Source of the DNA: Cumulibacter soli
GTDB taxonomy: Bacteria; Actinomycetota; Actinomycetes; Mycobacteriales; Antricoccaceae
Length of the DNA: 64,000 nt
Assembly (NCBI RefSeq): GCF_004382795.1
Contig: NZ_SMSG01000005.1
Location: forward strand, 248,001 to 312,000
Reading direction: 5' to 3'
The notes beneath the pieces were generated by a model that ran no database searches, was not told the DNA's origin, and saw only the letters and a list, made by a program, of their open reading frames with translations. Shown here piece by piece: positions 1 to 7,866 of the stretch. Position 1 is the first letter of the stretch. Each line of letters opens with the position of its first letter. Position numbers and translations under genes: made by a program.

Positions 1-479
1 GAAGTCCCGGGCAACAGGGCGTACGAGGTAGGCCGCTGCAGATCAGCGAGATCATCGAAGTCGATATCGCGTGCGGCCGTGCTGCGGAAGGGCAGGCCGC
101 CTGGGCCATCCGGGATAAGGACGTCGACCTCGGCGATCAGCGGGTCTAGGTTCGCTCGCGCGGCGGCATCGTCGCTGTTCGCCTTGGCGAATGCGAAACG
201 GGTGGTCCTGATCGCCTCGGGTATCGCAGCGGACTGGTAAACCCGAGAATCGGGGTCGCGAGTCGAGGCGCCCGCGCGTGCATGGTGTTCGATCCGAGCC
301 AACTTGAACCGGACGCCGGAAACCCAGCCGAGGAAGCACAAGCCTGTCACGGTGCCCGCACCGACGGCGAACCAACCGGTCGAATCTGCGGCGAGCGTGA
401 TCCCGGTCATCGTTGCGCCGCCCCAGATGACGCCCATGCCGAACCGGCGCACGACGGGCATCGGCTTCGCTTGGCTCAT
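1..479 (-). CDS. Hypothetical membrane protein, 3' end beyond left edge
   Basis: The reading frame opens with ATG at 479 (MSQAKPMPVVRRFGMGV) and stays open to base 1, giving at least 159 residues without a stop. Residues about 13-30 and 34-52 are hydrophobic and look like a two-helix hairpin (GVIWGGATMTGITLAA, then GWFAVGAGTVTGLCFLGWVSG). A soluble acidic tail follows (NLDPLIAEVDVLIPDGPGG). A TANNNT hexamer (TAAATT) lies 6 nt before the ATG, so the mRNA may be leaderless. The family is not recognised. It could be a small membrane-anchored accessory protein; the missing C-terminus limits any further call. Confidence 0.6.
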   Translation of the reverse strand, partial: MSQAKPMPVVRRFGMGVIWGGATMTGITLAADSTGWFAVGAGTVTGLCFLGWVSGVRFKLARIEHHARAGASTRDPDSRVYQSAAIPEAIRTTRFAFAKANSDDAAARANLDPLIAEVDVLIPDGPGGLPFRSTAARDIDFDDLADLQRPTSYALLPGT

Positions 480-485
480 TTCCCA

Positions 486-491
486 AATTTA
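486..491 (-). promoter_or_regulatory. -10 element of leaderless promoter
   Basis: TAAATT lies 6 nt upstream of the ATG at 479 on the minus strand, the spacing expected when transcription starts at the A of the start codon. No convincing -35 was found. Confidence 0.4.
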
Positions 492-585
492 CTAGAGCGA
501 AACCGTCCGGCTGTAGGTAGTCCGATGGCTTCATTACGATCAATGCAAATACGAACTGTTGGTGAGTCGACGGGAGGCGAGGGCG

Positions 586-1779
586 ATGGATCAGCCGGCA
601 AAGATGTACCCGGATTCCTCGTCAGCATCGACGAGCCCGACGGCACCGCCCGAGCGCGATCTATATGTCGTGCGCCTATCGGTGGCAAGGCTATCGACGC
701 CCACGGCGCTGAACGTGTTGTTTCCCCTGGCGGCCGTCGGCGGGGCGGTCGCCTTCCTGATGACACAGGGAACGGCGACCACGCAGAGGCTGGCAGCAGC
801 GGTGTGGCTGATCCTGTGCACCGTGGCCTTCCTCGCATGGCGGATGCCCACGCGGACGATCAGCGTCGGCCTGGGGGAGCGGTCCCTGACACTGAGCCGC
901 GACGGCGATGAGCACCGAATTGCGTTGCCCGAGATCGCGAACGTCGAGATATCGCCATTGCCATACGTGGGCGAGAATCTCGGGAATGCGGAATGCGCAT
1001 TCCCGCTGAAGGGACAACATACGTTGAGCGTGACCGATAGGGCGGGCAAGCGATACTTCTGCGCTATCGATCTCGCGAATCCCTATGGTAAGCGGATCGT
1101 CGATTCCCTGCGAGAGCGGTCGATGCCGATGACGCCCTGGGAAGCACATCGTAAGGACGTACGAGAGCAGGCAGCGAAGCGTCTGGCGATGGAGCATGAG
1201 GCGGAGCAACGAACACGCGAGCCACGAGCGTCGCGGGATCGAGATCCGCAGCCGCACGCCGAGACACACGCGAGCCTATGGGCGCAGGCCATTGGTGAGC
1301 ATGATCGGGTGCTGCTCGCGTATGGCGCGTACGAGACTGATCCGCTGTTATTACTACGATTCCCAGGAATCGTCGACGTCACGATCGATGAGACGGCGGA
1401 CTTCTTTCACGCACTGGGCGAAGCGGGAGCGCTACGGCTGGACGAGTTCCCCGGCGCAGGTTCCGCGTTCGAGAGTTATCGCGGCTCCGTGCGTACGTTG
1501 ACCAAAGCGTGGGCCAAGGCAGAGAAGAACGCCCGGGGAATGGGGATATCCGCGCTATCGGATCCGGACCAGCGGCGAATCTCGCAGGCAGCCAAGTTAC
1601 TGCGGCACGCAGAGGGTGCACAGTCGCAATTGGAGCGTGGCGCCTATCTGCAGCAGGCGCGAAACATCTTGGACAAACTCGTCGAGTCCGGGGCGATCAC
1701 GCCGCCACCGAAGATGCTGTTCGAGATTCAGCGCGCTGCCGGGGTCGCTCTGGAAGCCGGCCAGTCCGAGTCCTCCTGA
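586..1779 (+). CDS. Hypothetical protein with two N-terminal membrane helices
   Basis: 397 residues from ATG 586, chosen because GGAGG at 572-576 stands about 9 nt upstream; TTG 559 and GTG 562 are possible but lack that signal. Residues about 45-60 (ALNVLFPLAAVGGAVAFL) and 72-88 (AAAVWLILCTVAFLAW) form a helix pair, followed by a beta-rich segment that resembles a bacterial PH-like module (TISVGLGERSLTLSRDGDE). A long charged linker (about 195-235, rich in R, E and A) leads to a soluble C-terminal helical domain. The domain assignment is inference; the family is not recognised. It is convergent with the IclR gene downstream. Confidence 0.65.
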   Translation: MDQPAKMYPDSSSASTSPTAPPERDLYVVRLSVARLSTPTALNVLFPLAAVGGAVAFLMTQGTATTQRLAAAVWLILCTVAFLAWRMPTRTISVGLGERSLTLSRDGDEHRIALPEIANVEISPLPYVGENLGNAECAFPLKGQHTLSVTDRAGKRYFCAIDLANPYGKRIVDSLRERSMPMTPWEAHRKDVREQAAKRLAMEHEAEQRTREPRASRDRDPQPHAETHASLWAQAIGEHDRVLLAYGAYETDPLLLLRFPGIVDVTIDETADFFHALGEAGALRLDEFPGAGSAFESYRGSVRTLTKAWAKAEKNARGMGISALSDPDQRRISQAAKLLRHAEGAQSQLERGAYLQQARNILDKLVESGAITPPPKMLFEIQRAAGVALEAGQSESS

Positions 1780-1800
1780 AGTCCCGCGTACATCCGGCGG

Positions 1801-2721
1801 TTACGCCTTCTGCGGAGGTTCGAGGCCGTAGATCGCGTGTGTGACGCTGCGTGCGGTCGCCCGCACCGTGAGGCCGATCGTGTGCACCTCGGCGGCGCTC
1901 AGCGGCGCCCGGAAGTCGTACGCGCACACTGCGAGGACGGCGACAGCAGAGTCGTCGAACACCGGGGCATTGATCGAGAACGGCATGTACTGCCGCTCGG
2001 GGTCCAGTTCCGCGATGGCCATGTGGGGGCGCATCATCTTGCTATAGACGGATTCGAGGATGCTCTCACGTGCCCCGCCGCGGACATCCTGCAGTTCCTT
2101 CTCGACGTGCGAGCCAAGCGCTTCCTCACCCGGAAGGGTGCATTCCACGCCGTATCCCCGTGCCCGTACAGCAGCTAGAACCTCACGATAGTGCGATTCC
2201 ACAGCTTTGCTCGGCTTGCCCATCACATCTTGGTCCAGCCAGTTGCGGACTGCTCGATCGTCCTGCCAGGCCAGGAAAATTCCCGCGAGTGGCGGCCGAA
2301 ACTGGATCCTGTCGCCGATCTGCTGGCCCATGGTTCCACGCCGTACGCCTCGGGGCTGCACAAGTTCGGCTACGACCAGGTCGGCACTTGAGGTGACCAA
2401 GGCGGCGCATGCGACGCCGAGTTCGTCGGCGAGGCCCGCCAGCGATGGCCGTGCGATATCGACAACGTTGGTCGCACCTCGTGCGGCGTCGCCGATCGGG
2501 ACCAGCCGAGGTCCGAGTTGATAGGTCTTGCGGTGTGGATGACGTACCAGCCAGCCTCGGCGAGTGAGTTCGATCAGCATCGGGTGGCAGGTGGCTTTGT
2601 CGACCTGCAGCATCCTGGCTATGTCGGCGAGCGAGCGCTGCTGCGATGTGTCGGCGGCGAGGAACTCCAAGACCTCTACTAGGCGCGCTGTCTGAGGTGA
2701 CGGCCTCGGCAATTCGATCAC
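1801..2721 (-). CDS. IclR-family transcriptional regulator
   Basis: 306 residues from GTG 2721. An N-terminal winged helix-turn-helix is seen at about 12-75 (QQRSLADIARMLQVDKATCHP, then RRGWLVRHPHRKTYQLGPRL). It is followed by the IclR effector-binding domain to the C-terminus (LVVAELVQPRG, GYGVECTLPGEEALG, APVFDDSAVAVLAVCAYDF). IclR proteins bind small aromatic or organic acids and repress or activate divergent catabolic operons. The divergent SDR promoter at 2786-2814 carries a palindrome that fits this role. The effector is unknown. A 306-residue length is somewhat above the usual ~260. Confidence 0.9.
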   Translation of the reverse strand: MIELPRPSPQTARLVEVLEFLAADTSQQRSLADIARMLQVDKATCHPMLIELTRRGWLVRHPHRKTYQLGPRLVPIGDAARGATNVVDIARPSLAGLADELGVACAALVTSSADLVVAELVQPRGVRRGTMGQQIGDRIQFRPPLAGIFLAWQDDRAVRNWLDQDVMGKPSKAVESHYREVLAAVRARGYGVECTLPGEEALGSHVEKELQDVRGGARESILESVYSKMMRPHMAIAELDPERQYMPFSINAPVFDDSAVAVLAVCAYDFRAPLSAAEVHTIGLTVRATARSVTHAIYGLEPPQKA

Positions 2722-2768
2722 CCCTGTGGTCTTGGTCGGACAACTCCGGGCACTACTCTGCCGAATCG

Positions 2769-2814
2769 TTTACGAATTGTAAATGTTGACAGGCAATGTG
2801 CCACTTCATAGATT
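2769..2814 (+). promoter_or_regulatory. Promoter of the SDR operon with adjacent palindromic operator
   Basis: TTGACA (2786-2791), a 17-nt spacer and TAGATT (2809-2814) form a near-consensus sigma-70-type promoter; transcription would start near 2820. Directly upstream is TTTACGAATTGTAAA (2769-2783), with perfect 5-bp arms TTTAC/GTAAA. This is the best candidate IclR site between the divergent genes. The promoter excludes the possible start at 2783, which lies inside it. Confidence 0.65.
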
Positions 2815-2854
2815 GACTCGCATCACACTTCGCCACATGATCGGACGTGCAGTT

Positions 2855-3661
2855 ATGGATCTGGGTCTCCGCGATACCGTCGCGCTGATAGTCGGGGGCG
2901 CCTCGGGCATCGGGTGGGCAAGCGCCCAAGCCTTTGCCGCGGAAGGCGCGAAGGTCGTGATCGCCGACCTCAACGGAGAGACTGCTGCCGACCGCGCCGC
3001 ATCGCTACCACAGGCATGGTCACGGCGCGTCGACGTGACGAGCGAGGACGACATCCAGGCGCTGTTCGCGGCAGTTATCGAACGCGAAGGCCGGCTTGAT
3101 TCGGTGGTCAGCTGCGCCGGCATAGGACACCTAGGTGCGATTCGGGACATCGAGCTCGCTGACTGGCAGAACGTCATCGACATCTGTCTCACCGGGTCGT
3201 TCCTGGTGATGAAGCACGCGGCGCGGGTCATGACAGGCGGCGGATCGATCGTGAACATCGCCTCGCTGAACGCGCGCCAGACAGCCGCGGGGTACGGCGT
3301 ATACAGCGCTGCTAAGCGTGGGTTGACTGCGCTTGCTGAGGTCGCCGCTCTCGAGTTAGCCGCGGACGGGGTTCGGGTCAATACGATCTCTCCCGGGCTG
3401 ATTGATACCCCGCTGACGAACACGCTGCGTGCGATCCCCGGCGTGCAGGAGGAGTTCACCGATAACACGCCGCTTAGGCGTAACGGGCGCCCCGAGGATA
3501 TCGCCGCAACCGCGCTCTTCTTGTGCTCGTCAATGGCCGACTGGACGACCGGCGACACGCTGGATGTCAACGGTGGCGGTCATCTACAGCGCTATCCGAA
3601 CGTGATGGCAGCCGCCGCCGCGCTGACACCCGAAGAGTTCGAAAAGTTGCAGTCGCTGTGA
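2855..3661 (+). CDS. Short-chain dehydrogenase/reductase
   Basis: 268 residues from ATG 2855. The promoter at 2786-2814 rules out the longest reading frame, and starting at MDLGLRDTVAL places the GGASGIG nucleotide loop at residues 14-20 as is normal for the family; ATG 2837 is the alternative. Classical SDR features are present: acidic residue after beta-2 (VVIADLNG, NAD preference), NxxG-like CAGIGH, catalytic Y150 and K154 (YSAAK), and the SPGLIDTPL segment after beta-6. It oxidises or reduces an alcohol/ketone of unknown identity. The stop overlaps the start of the next gene by 4 nt (GTGA), so the two are translationally coupled. Confidence 0.88.
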   Translation: MDLGLRDTVALIVGGASGIGWASAQAFAAEGAKVVIADLNGETAADRAASLPQAWSRRVDVTSEDDIQALFAAVIEREGRLDSVVSCAGIGHLGAIRDIELADWQNVIDICLTGSFLVMKHAARVMTGGGSIVNIASLNARQTAAGYGVYSAAKRGLTALAEVAALELAADGVRVNTISPGLIDTPLTNTLRAIPGVQEEFTDNTPLRRNGRPEDIAATALFLCSSMADWTTGDTLDVNGGGHLQRYPNVMAAAAALTPEEFEKLQSL

Positions 3662-4719
3662 AGGCGCTGCAGTACTTCGGAGTCAAAGACCTGCGCCTCC
3701 AAGAGGTCGCCGAGCCAGAGGTTCGTCCCGGCTGGATCAAGCTGGCGGTCACGTACTGCGGGATCTGTGGCTCGGATCTGCATCAGTACGTCGGCGGCAC
3801 GGCTCGGCCGATAGATGAACCCCATCCCCACACGGGGATGAGCGGTGCGGTCACGATGGGGCATGAGAATCTTGGGACCATCACCGAACTCGGTGAGGGG
3901 GTCACCGGTTTCGAGGTCGGACAGCGCATCGTCGTCGAGGCTTTGCGGGGTTGCGGACAGTGCCATTCGTGCCGCGAAGGCATGCGGAATGTCTGCCATG
4001 TGCTGAGCATCCTGGGGGCGGCGCTGCACGGTGGAATGGCGCCGTACATGGTGGTCCCCGAAGACCTCTGTCACGTCGTCCCCAACGGCATCCCCGACGA
4101 GGTCGCGGCGCTGACCGAACCGCTGGCGGTCGGCATTCACGCTGTCGCCCAAGGAAACGTCCGTTCGGGTGACGACGTCGTGGTGTTCGGCGCCGGGCCG
4201 ATCGGCCTGATGACGATCCTGGCGCTCAAGGTCGCCGGCGTACGACGACTCATCGTCGTTGAGCCGAACGCGCTGCGTCGCTCGTCTGCCGAGCGTGTCG
4301 GTGCAGACGTTGTCATCGACCCCACGGACCTCGATGTGGTGGTGCACATTCTCGAGCGAACTGATGGCCGCGGCGCGGATGTGTCCTTCGACGCTGCCGG
4401 TGCCGATGCCTCGTTTGCCGCCGCGTACTCGGTTATCCGCCGTGGCGGAACTTTCGTCAGCGTGTCTGCCTGGGAGCGGCCGACCGAATTCAACCCGATG
4501 GTTTTGCTCGGTACCGAAGCGACGTTTACCGGCGCACTTGGCTACGGTCCACGGGACTTCGGGTTCGCACTGCAGTTGCTGGCCGACGGCACGCTCGGCG
4601 ACTTGTCCTGGATGGTCTCCTCGGTCGTCGCGCTGGATGACGCTGTCACTGGCGGATTCGAGGAGTTGTTGGCCAACCGGGATGCACACATCAAAATTTT
4701 GGTCCGCCCGCAGGGCTGA
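3658..4719 (+). CDS. Zinc-dependent alcohol dehydrogenase (MDR superfamily)
   Basis: 353 residues from GTG 3658, overlapping the SDR stop. The catalytic zinc motif is CGICGSDLHQY with GHENLG. Four cysteines in GCGQCHSCREGMRNVC match the structural zinc lobe. The Rossmann motif is VVVFGAGPIG and an acidic residue follows beta-2 (IVVEPN), favouring NAD. The layout resembles butanediol/sorbitol/threonine-type dehydrogenases, which oxidise secondary alcohols or diols. With the SDR just upstream, two successive alcohol oxidations in one pathway are plausible. The substrate cannot be deduced. Confidence 0.88.
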   Translation: MKALQYFGVKDLRLQEVAEPEVRPGWIKLAVTYCGICGSDLHQYVGGTARPIDEPHPHTGMSGAVTMGHENLGTITELGEGVTGFEVGQRIVVEALRGCGQCHSCREGMRNVCHVLSILGAALHGGMAPYMVVPEDLCHVVPNGIPDEVAALTEPLAVGIHAVAQGNVRSGDDVVVFGAGPIGLMTILALKVAGVRRLIVVEPNALRRSSAERVGADVVIDPTDLDVVVHILERTDGRGADVSFDAAGADASFAAAYSVIRRGGTFVSVSAWERPTEFNPMVLLGTEATFTGALGYGPRDFGFALQLLADGTLGDLSWMVSSVVALDDAVTGGFEELLANRDAHIKILVRPQG

Positions 4720-4766
4720 TACACCAGGCCGCTGAGCGGCCGTTGTCGATCACGTAAGGAATCTGC

Positions 4767-5948
4767 ATGTCACGTTTGAAGTTTGGCGCATTCTTGGCCC
4801 CGATCCACGATCCGGGAATCAACCCGACGTTGGCGCTCGAGCAGGATCTCGAGTTGATGGTGCATCTGGACCGCCTCGGATTTGATGAGGCGTGGATCGG
4901 TGAACACCACAGCGCCGGCAGCGAAATCATCGCCTCGCCGGAAATCTTTATCGCCGCAGCGGCGGAACGTACGAAGCACATCCGCTTCGGCACCGGCGTC
5001 ACGTCGGTGTCGTACCACAACCCGCTCTGGGTGGCTGAGCGAATGATCCAGCTTGATCACCAGACCCGCGGGCGTGTGATCCTGGGCCTCGGCCCGGGGT
5101 CGTTGCCGTCGGATTCGGCGATGATCGGATTGACGCCGACCGATACCCGTGAGCTGCTGGGCGAGAACGTCGAAATCCTCGCGAGGCTGCTGCGCGGGGA
5201 GAGTGTCACGAAGCAGACGAAGACCCACAACTTGGTGAACGCACACGTGCACCTGCGTCCGTACTCCGACCAGCTGGAGATGGTCGTTGCCGCGATGGTC
5301 TCGCCGACGGGCCCGCGCCTCGCCGGCACCCACGGCCTCGGCATGATCTCGGTCGGCGCCACGCTGACCCAGGACGGGTTCGATGCACTGGCGCACCACT
5401 GGAACGTCGTGGAGGAGCGCGCCGCTGCCCATAACCAGACTGTGAGCCGTGACGCGTGGCGCCTGGTCGGCGTGTTCCATCTCGCCGAGACCGAAGAGCA
5501 GGCTCGCAAGGACGTGCGCCTGGGCATCAAGCACTGGTTCAACTACTTCCAGCAGATCGCTGCCTTCCCACAGCAGGGAATCGGTACCGAGAGCGAGGTA
5601 GACGACATGGTCGACACGATCCTCGCCTCGACGTCCTCGGTGATTGGTACGCCGGAGCAGGCCCGTGCGCAGATCGAGGCGCTACAGAAGCAGTCCGGCG
5701 GGTTCGGCACGCTGCTGCTGAACGCGACGGACTGGGCCGATCGCGCTGCGACGTTCAAGTCGTACGAGTTGTTCGCGCGCGAGGTGATGCCCCACTTCCA
5801 GGGACAGGCTCAGGCTACGACCGAGGCCGCGGAGCGCGCAGCCGCGCTGCGGGACGTCGGTACTCAGGGCCAGCTTGACGCGATCGCACACATGCAAGCG
5901 AAGTACGACGCTGAGGTAGCCGAGGCGAAGGCCGCCAAAGACAAGTAA
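4767..5948 (+). CDS. LLM-class (luciferase-like) flavin-dependent oxidoreductase
   Basis: 393 residues from ATG 4767 with AAGGA 7 nt upstream. It has the TIM-barrel bacterial luciferase signature: KFGAFLAPIHDPG at the N-terminus, WIGEHHSAGSEI, RIRFGTGVTS-like IRFGTGVTSVSYHNPLWVAE, and the C-terminal SSVIGTPEQARAQI. The ~45-residue Ala/Glu/Lys-rich tail is longer than in most family members. Such enzymes use reduced FMN or F420 to oxygenate or reduce small organics. It lies 47 nt after the dehydrogenase and 32 nt before the PhyH gene, in the same probable operon. Confidence 0.85.
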   Translation: MSRLKFGAFLAPIHDPGINPTLALEQDLELMVHLDRLGFDEAWIGEHHSAGSEIIASPEIFIAAAAERTKHIRFGTGVTSVSYHNPLWVAERMIQLDHQTRGRVILGLGPGSLPSDSAMIGLTPTDTRELLGENVEILARLLRGESVTKQTKTHNLVNAHVHLRPYSDQLEMVVAAMVSPTGPRLAGTHGLGMISVGATLTQDGFDALAHHWNVVEERAAAHNQTVSRDAWRLVGVFHLAETEEQARKDVRLGIKHWFNYFQQIAAFPQQGIGTESEVDDMVDTILASTSSVIGTPEQARAQIEALQKQSGGFGTLLLNATDWADRAATFKSYELFAREVMPHFQGQAQATTEAAERAAALRDVGTQGQLDAIAHMQAKYDAEVAEAKAAKDK

Positions 5949-5980
5949 CAAACAGCAGGAAGTTCGAGGGGGACCGGGAT

Positions 5981-6805
5981 ATGAGCGAGATGGCAACAGG
6001 GCTGAGTCTGCCCGAGCCGACGAGCGATCTGAGGCAGGCAGAACGTGACTTACAGACGCACGGGATCTGCCTGGTCGCTCAGGCGCTCCCCGGTCCCGAA
6101 CTCGAGCGCGTCCGGGATCGCCTCGTGCAAGCGATGGAGGACGATCACCAGAGTGGATTCACGCGTAGCGACTTCGGGCTAGACAAGGATACGACGAACC
6201 AGCGCGTCTGGGGCTTGCTTTCACGTGGTGCCCCATTCGTCGAACTGGTGCAACACCCGACGTCGCTGCGTTTGCTGCGCAGCGTCTTGGGCGCCGACAT
6301 CGCGCTGTCGAGTATCTCCTCGAATATCACTTTCTCCGGTGGCGGTGAGTCACTGTTGCACGCAGATATGACATATATGCCTGAACCGTGGGCGGGTCCG
6401 GAGGGAGCGAATGCGATTTGGCTGGTCGACGACTTCACCGAGGAGAACGGCGCGACGATCGTCATCCCCGGTTCGCACCTGTGGAATCGAATGCCCACGG
6501 CTGATGATCAGCAAGCGCAGGGCGTCCCACTTGAGGCCCCGGCCGGCACCCTGGTCGTCATGGAAGGGCGGGTGTGGCACAAGACAGGTTCGAACCGCAC
6601 CGATGGGCAGCGCCGCGCGGGTATCTTCAGTTGGTACACCAAGCCGATCTATCGGACTCAGGAGAACTTCTTCCTGAGCTTGAACCCGCAGACGCTGCAA
6701 ACCGCGAGCGACGAACTGTTGCAACTGCTCGGTTACGACATGTCCGGATTAGGCCGCGTGAACGGTGAACCGGCGCGATCTTTCCTGCGCGGCGAAAGCG
6801 CGTAG
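5981..6805 (+). CDS. Phytanoyl-CoA dioxygenase (PhyH) family protein
   Basis: 274 residues from ATG 5981, preceded by GAGGGGG. It belongs to the Fe(II)/2-oxoglutarate oxygenases: the metal triad is H127-x-D129 (LLHADMTY) and H200 (EGRVWHKTG), with an arginine pair at 211-212 placed to bind 2-oxoglutarate. The family hydroxylates acyl-CoAs, natural products and alkyl substrates in the cytoplasm. It is the fourth gene of the IclR-associated cluster, so it probably hydroxylates an intermediate of the same pathway. That assignment is inference from position. Confidence 0.85.
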   Translation: MSEMATGLSLPEPTSDLRQAERDLQTHGICLVAQALPGPELERVRDRLVQAMEDDHQSGFTRSDFGLDKDTTNQRVWGLLSRGAPFVELVQHPTSLRLLRSVLGADIALSSISSNITFSGGGESLLHADMTYMPEPWAGPEGANAIWLVDDFTEENGATIVIPGSHLWNRMPTADDQQAQGVPLEAPAGTLVVMEGRVWHKTGSNRTDGQRRAGIFSWYTKPIYRTQENFFLSLNPQTLQTASDELLQLLGYDMSGLGRVNGEPARSFLRGESA

Positions 6806-6892
6806 TTCTCGCCTGCGAGGCGGAGAGCGTAGCCCAAGGCTCAAAGCCCAAAGCCGCGGAGCCGACGCTCGACGACCTTGAGGTCGGAGCGA

Positions 6893-6898
6893 TACGTT
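6893..6898 (+). promoter_or_regulatory. -10 element of leaderless promoter
   Basis: TACGTT ends 6 nt before ATG 6905, suggesting the metallo-hydrolase also has its own leaderless transcript inside the cluster. Confidence 0.4.
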
Positions 6899-6904
6899 AA
6901 CGCC

Positions 6905-7564
6905 ATGCAGATCACCCACCTCGGACATTCCGCCGTACTCGTCGAGAGCGCGGGCGCTCGCATCCTCATCGATCCCGGTGCGTTCAGTGCCGACTGGCAT
7001 TCGCTCGAGGGTTTGGACGCCGTGCTCGTCACGCACCAACACCCCGACCACGTTGATCCCGCCCACGTGCCGGCTCTGCTAGAGGCGAACCCGGACGCCC
7101 GGGTCATCGTCGAGCCGAGCGTGTCCGGCGTCGTGGATTTGGCACGCAGCGAGCCGCTGTCGGCGGGCGGAACGACGACGATCGGCTCGGTCACCATCGA
7201 GGCTGTCGGGGGAGATCACGCCGTTATCCATCGCGACATTCCTACTATCGGGAACATCGGGCTGTTGGTGAAAGCCGAAGGCGAGCCGACCTTCTTTCAT
7301 CCAGGGGACTCGCTCGCCGCTTGCCCGCCCGGTGTCGACGTCGTCGCGATGCCCGCGATGGGTCCCTGGGCTGCACTCAAGGAGCACATCGACTTCGCGC
7401 GAGTACTCGCAGCACCGCTTGGCTTCGGCATTCACGACGCCTTGCTCAGTGAACGTGGCTGGGGATTGATGACCGAGCGGGTGGACGCAATGAGCCCTAC
7501 CGCGGTCCACGACCTGCGCGACCACCGCCCGCGGACGGTGACCGCAGATGGCTTCTCGGCGTGA
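6905..7564 (+). CDS. MBL-fold metallo-hydrolase (UlaG-like)
   Basis: 219 residues from ATG 6905 (MQITHLGHSAVLVE). The THQHPDHVDP motif gives the HxHxDH metal ligands. FFHPGDSL, VDVVAMPAMGPW and a late histidine (GFGIHDAL) complete a small L-ascorbate-lactonase/UlaG-like beta-lactamase fold. Members hydrolyse lactones, phosphodiesters or other esters. Position after the dehydrogenases and oxygenases would fit lactone or ester opening in the same pathway, but this is inference. A leaderless promoter may drive it separately. Confidence 0.82.
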   Translation: MQITHLGHSAVLVESAGARILIDPGAFSADWHSLEGLDAVLVTHQHPDHVDPAHVPALLEANPDARVIVEPSVSGVVDLARSEPLSAGGTTTIGSVTIEAVGGDHAVIHRDIPTIGNIGLLVKAEGEPTFFHPGDSLAACPPGVDVVAMPAMGPWAALKEHIDFARVLAAPLGFGIHDALLSERGWGLMTERVDAMSPTAVHDLRDHRPRTVTADGFSA

Positions 7565-7620
7565 GAGCCACCCTCGACGCGAGGAGATCGCTCACTCTAG
7601 TCGGGCTGGTAGCCTGAAAC

Positions 7621-7634
7621 TGAACGATTGATCA
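7621..7634 (+). promoter_or_regulatory. Operator-like 14-mer, copy 1
   Basis: TGAACGATTGATCA. It is the exact reverse complement of 7721-7734, and is itself an imperfect palindrome (TGAWCRA/TYGWTCA, 5 of 7 pairs), the form of TetR-family operators. TTGACC overlaps its right edge. Confidence 0.5.
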
Positions 7635-7720
7635 TTGACCTCGGGTCGTATGCCGCTCCGGGCCGCGTGAAGTCAGAGTGAACGTGATTGCGCGCCTGTC
7701 TTGGGAGCCCCCGTGGGTCC

Positions 7721-7734
7721 TGATCAATCGTTCA
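7721..7734 (-). promoter_or_regulatory. Operator-like 14-mer, copy 2 (inverted)
   Basis: TGATCAATCGTTCA on the plus strand, the exact reverse complement of copy 1, with starts 100 bp apart. It lies 133 nt before the acyl-CoA ligase start. No regulator gene is adjacent. Confidence 0.5.
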
Positions 7735-7866
7735 CAGCGCGTTCGTGCGTCCACGCAGACGATTTCTCGCGTCGGTGACCCGGGTGGTCGTCTGGCTTCG
7801 CCGCGGGACTTGCCGCGGCTGATCCGAACGCGGTGGTACGGAAGTCGATCGAGTTTGGAGACGAAA

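Larger units (their letters stand above)
7565..7866. other. 302-nt intergenic region with paired operators
   Basis: No gene is supported here. The stretch holds the two 14-bp inverted sites described separately and the ribosome-binding site of the following ligase (GGAG at 7857-7860). A longer frame that opens at 7678 would place codons across one operator and is not accepted. Confidence 0.6.

Noticed and set aside
2783-2854. Earlier start for the first SDR
   Set aside because: ATG 2783 lies between operator and -35 of a strong promoter, upstream of the likely transcription start.
3592-4689. 365-codon frame antisense to the zinc dehydrogenase
   Set aside because: Shadow of the coding strand; composition is typical of antisense frames of GC-rich genes.
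6590-6606. tRNA T-loop-like GGTTCGAACC
   Set aside because: It lies inside the PhyH gene and no acceptor, D or anticodon arm can be folded around it.
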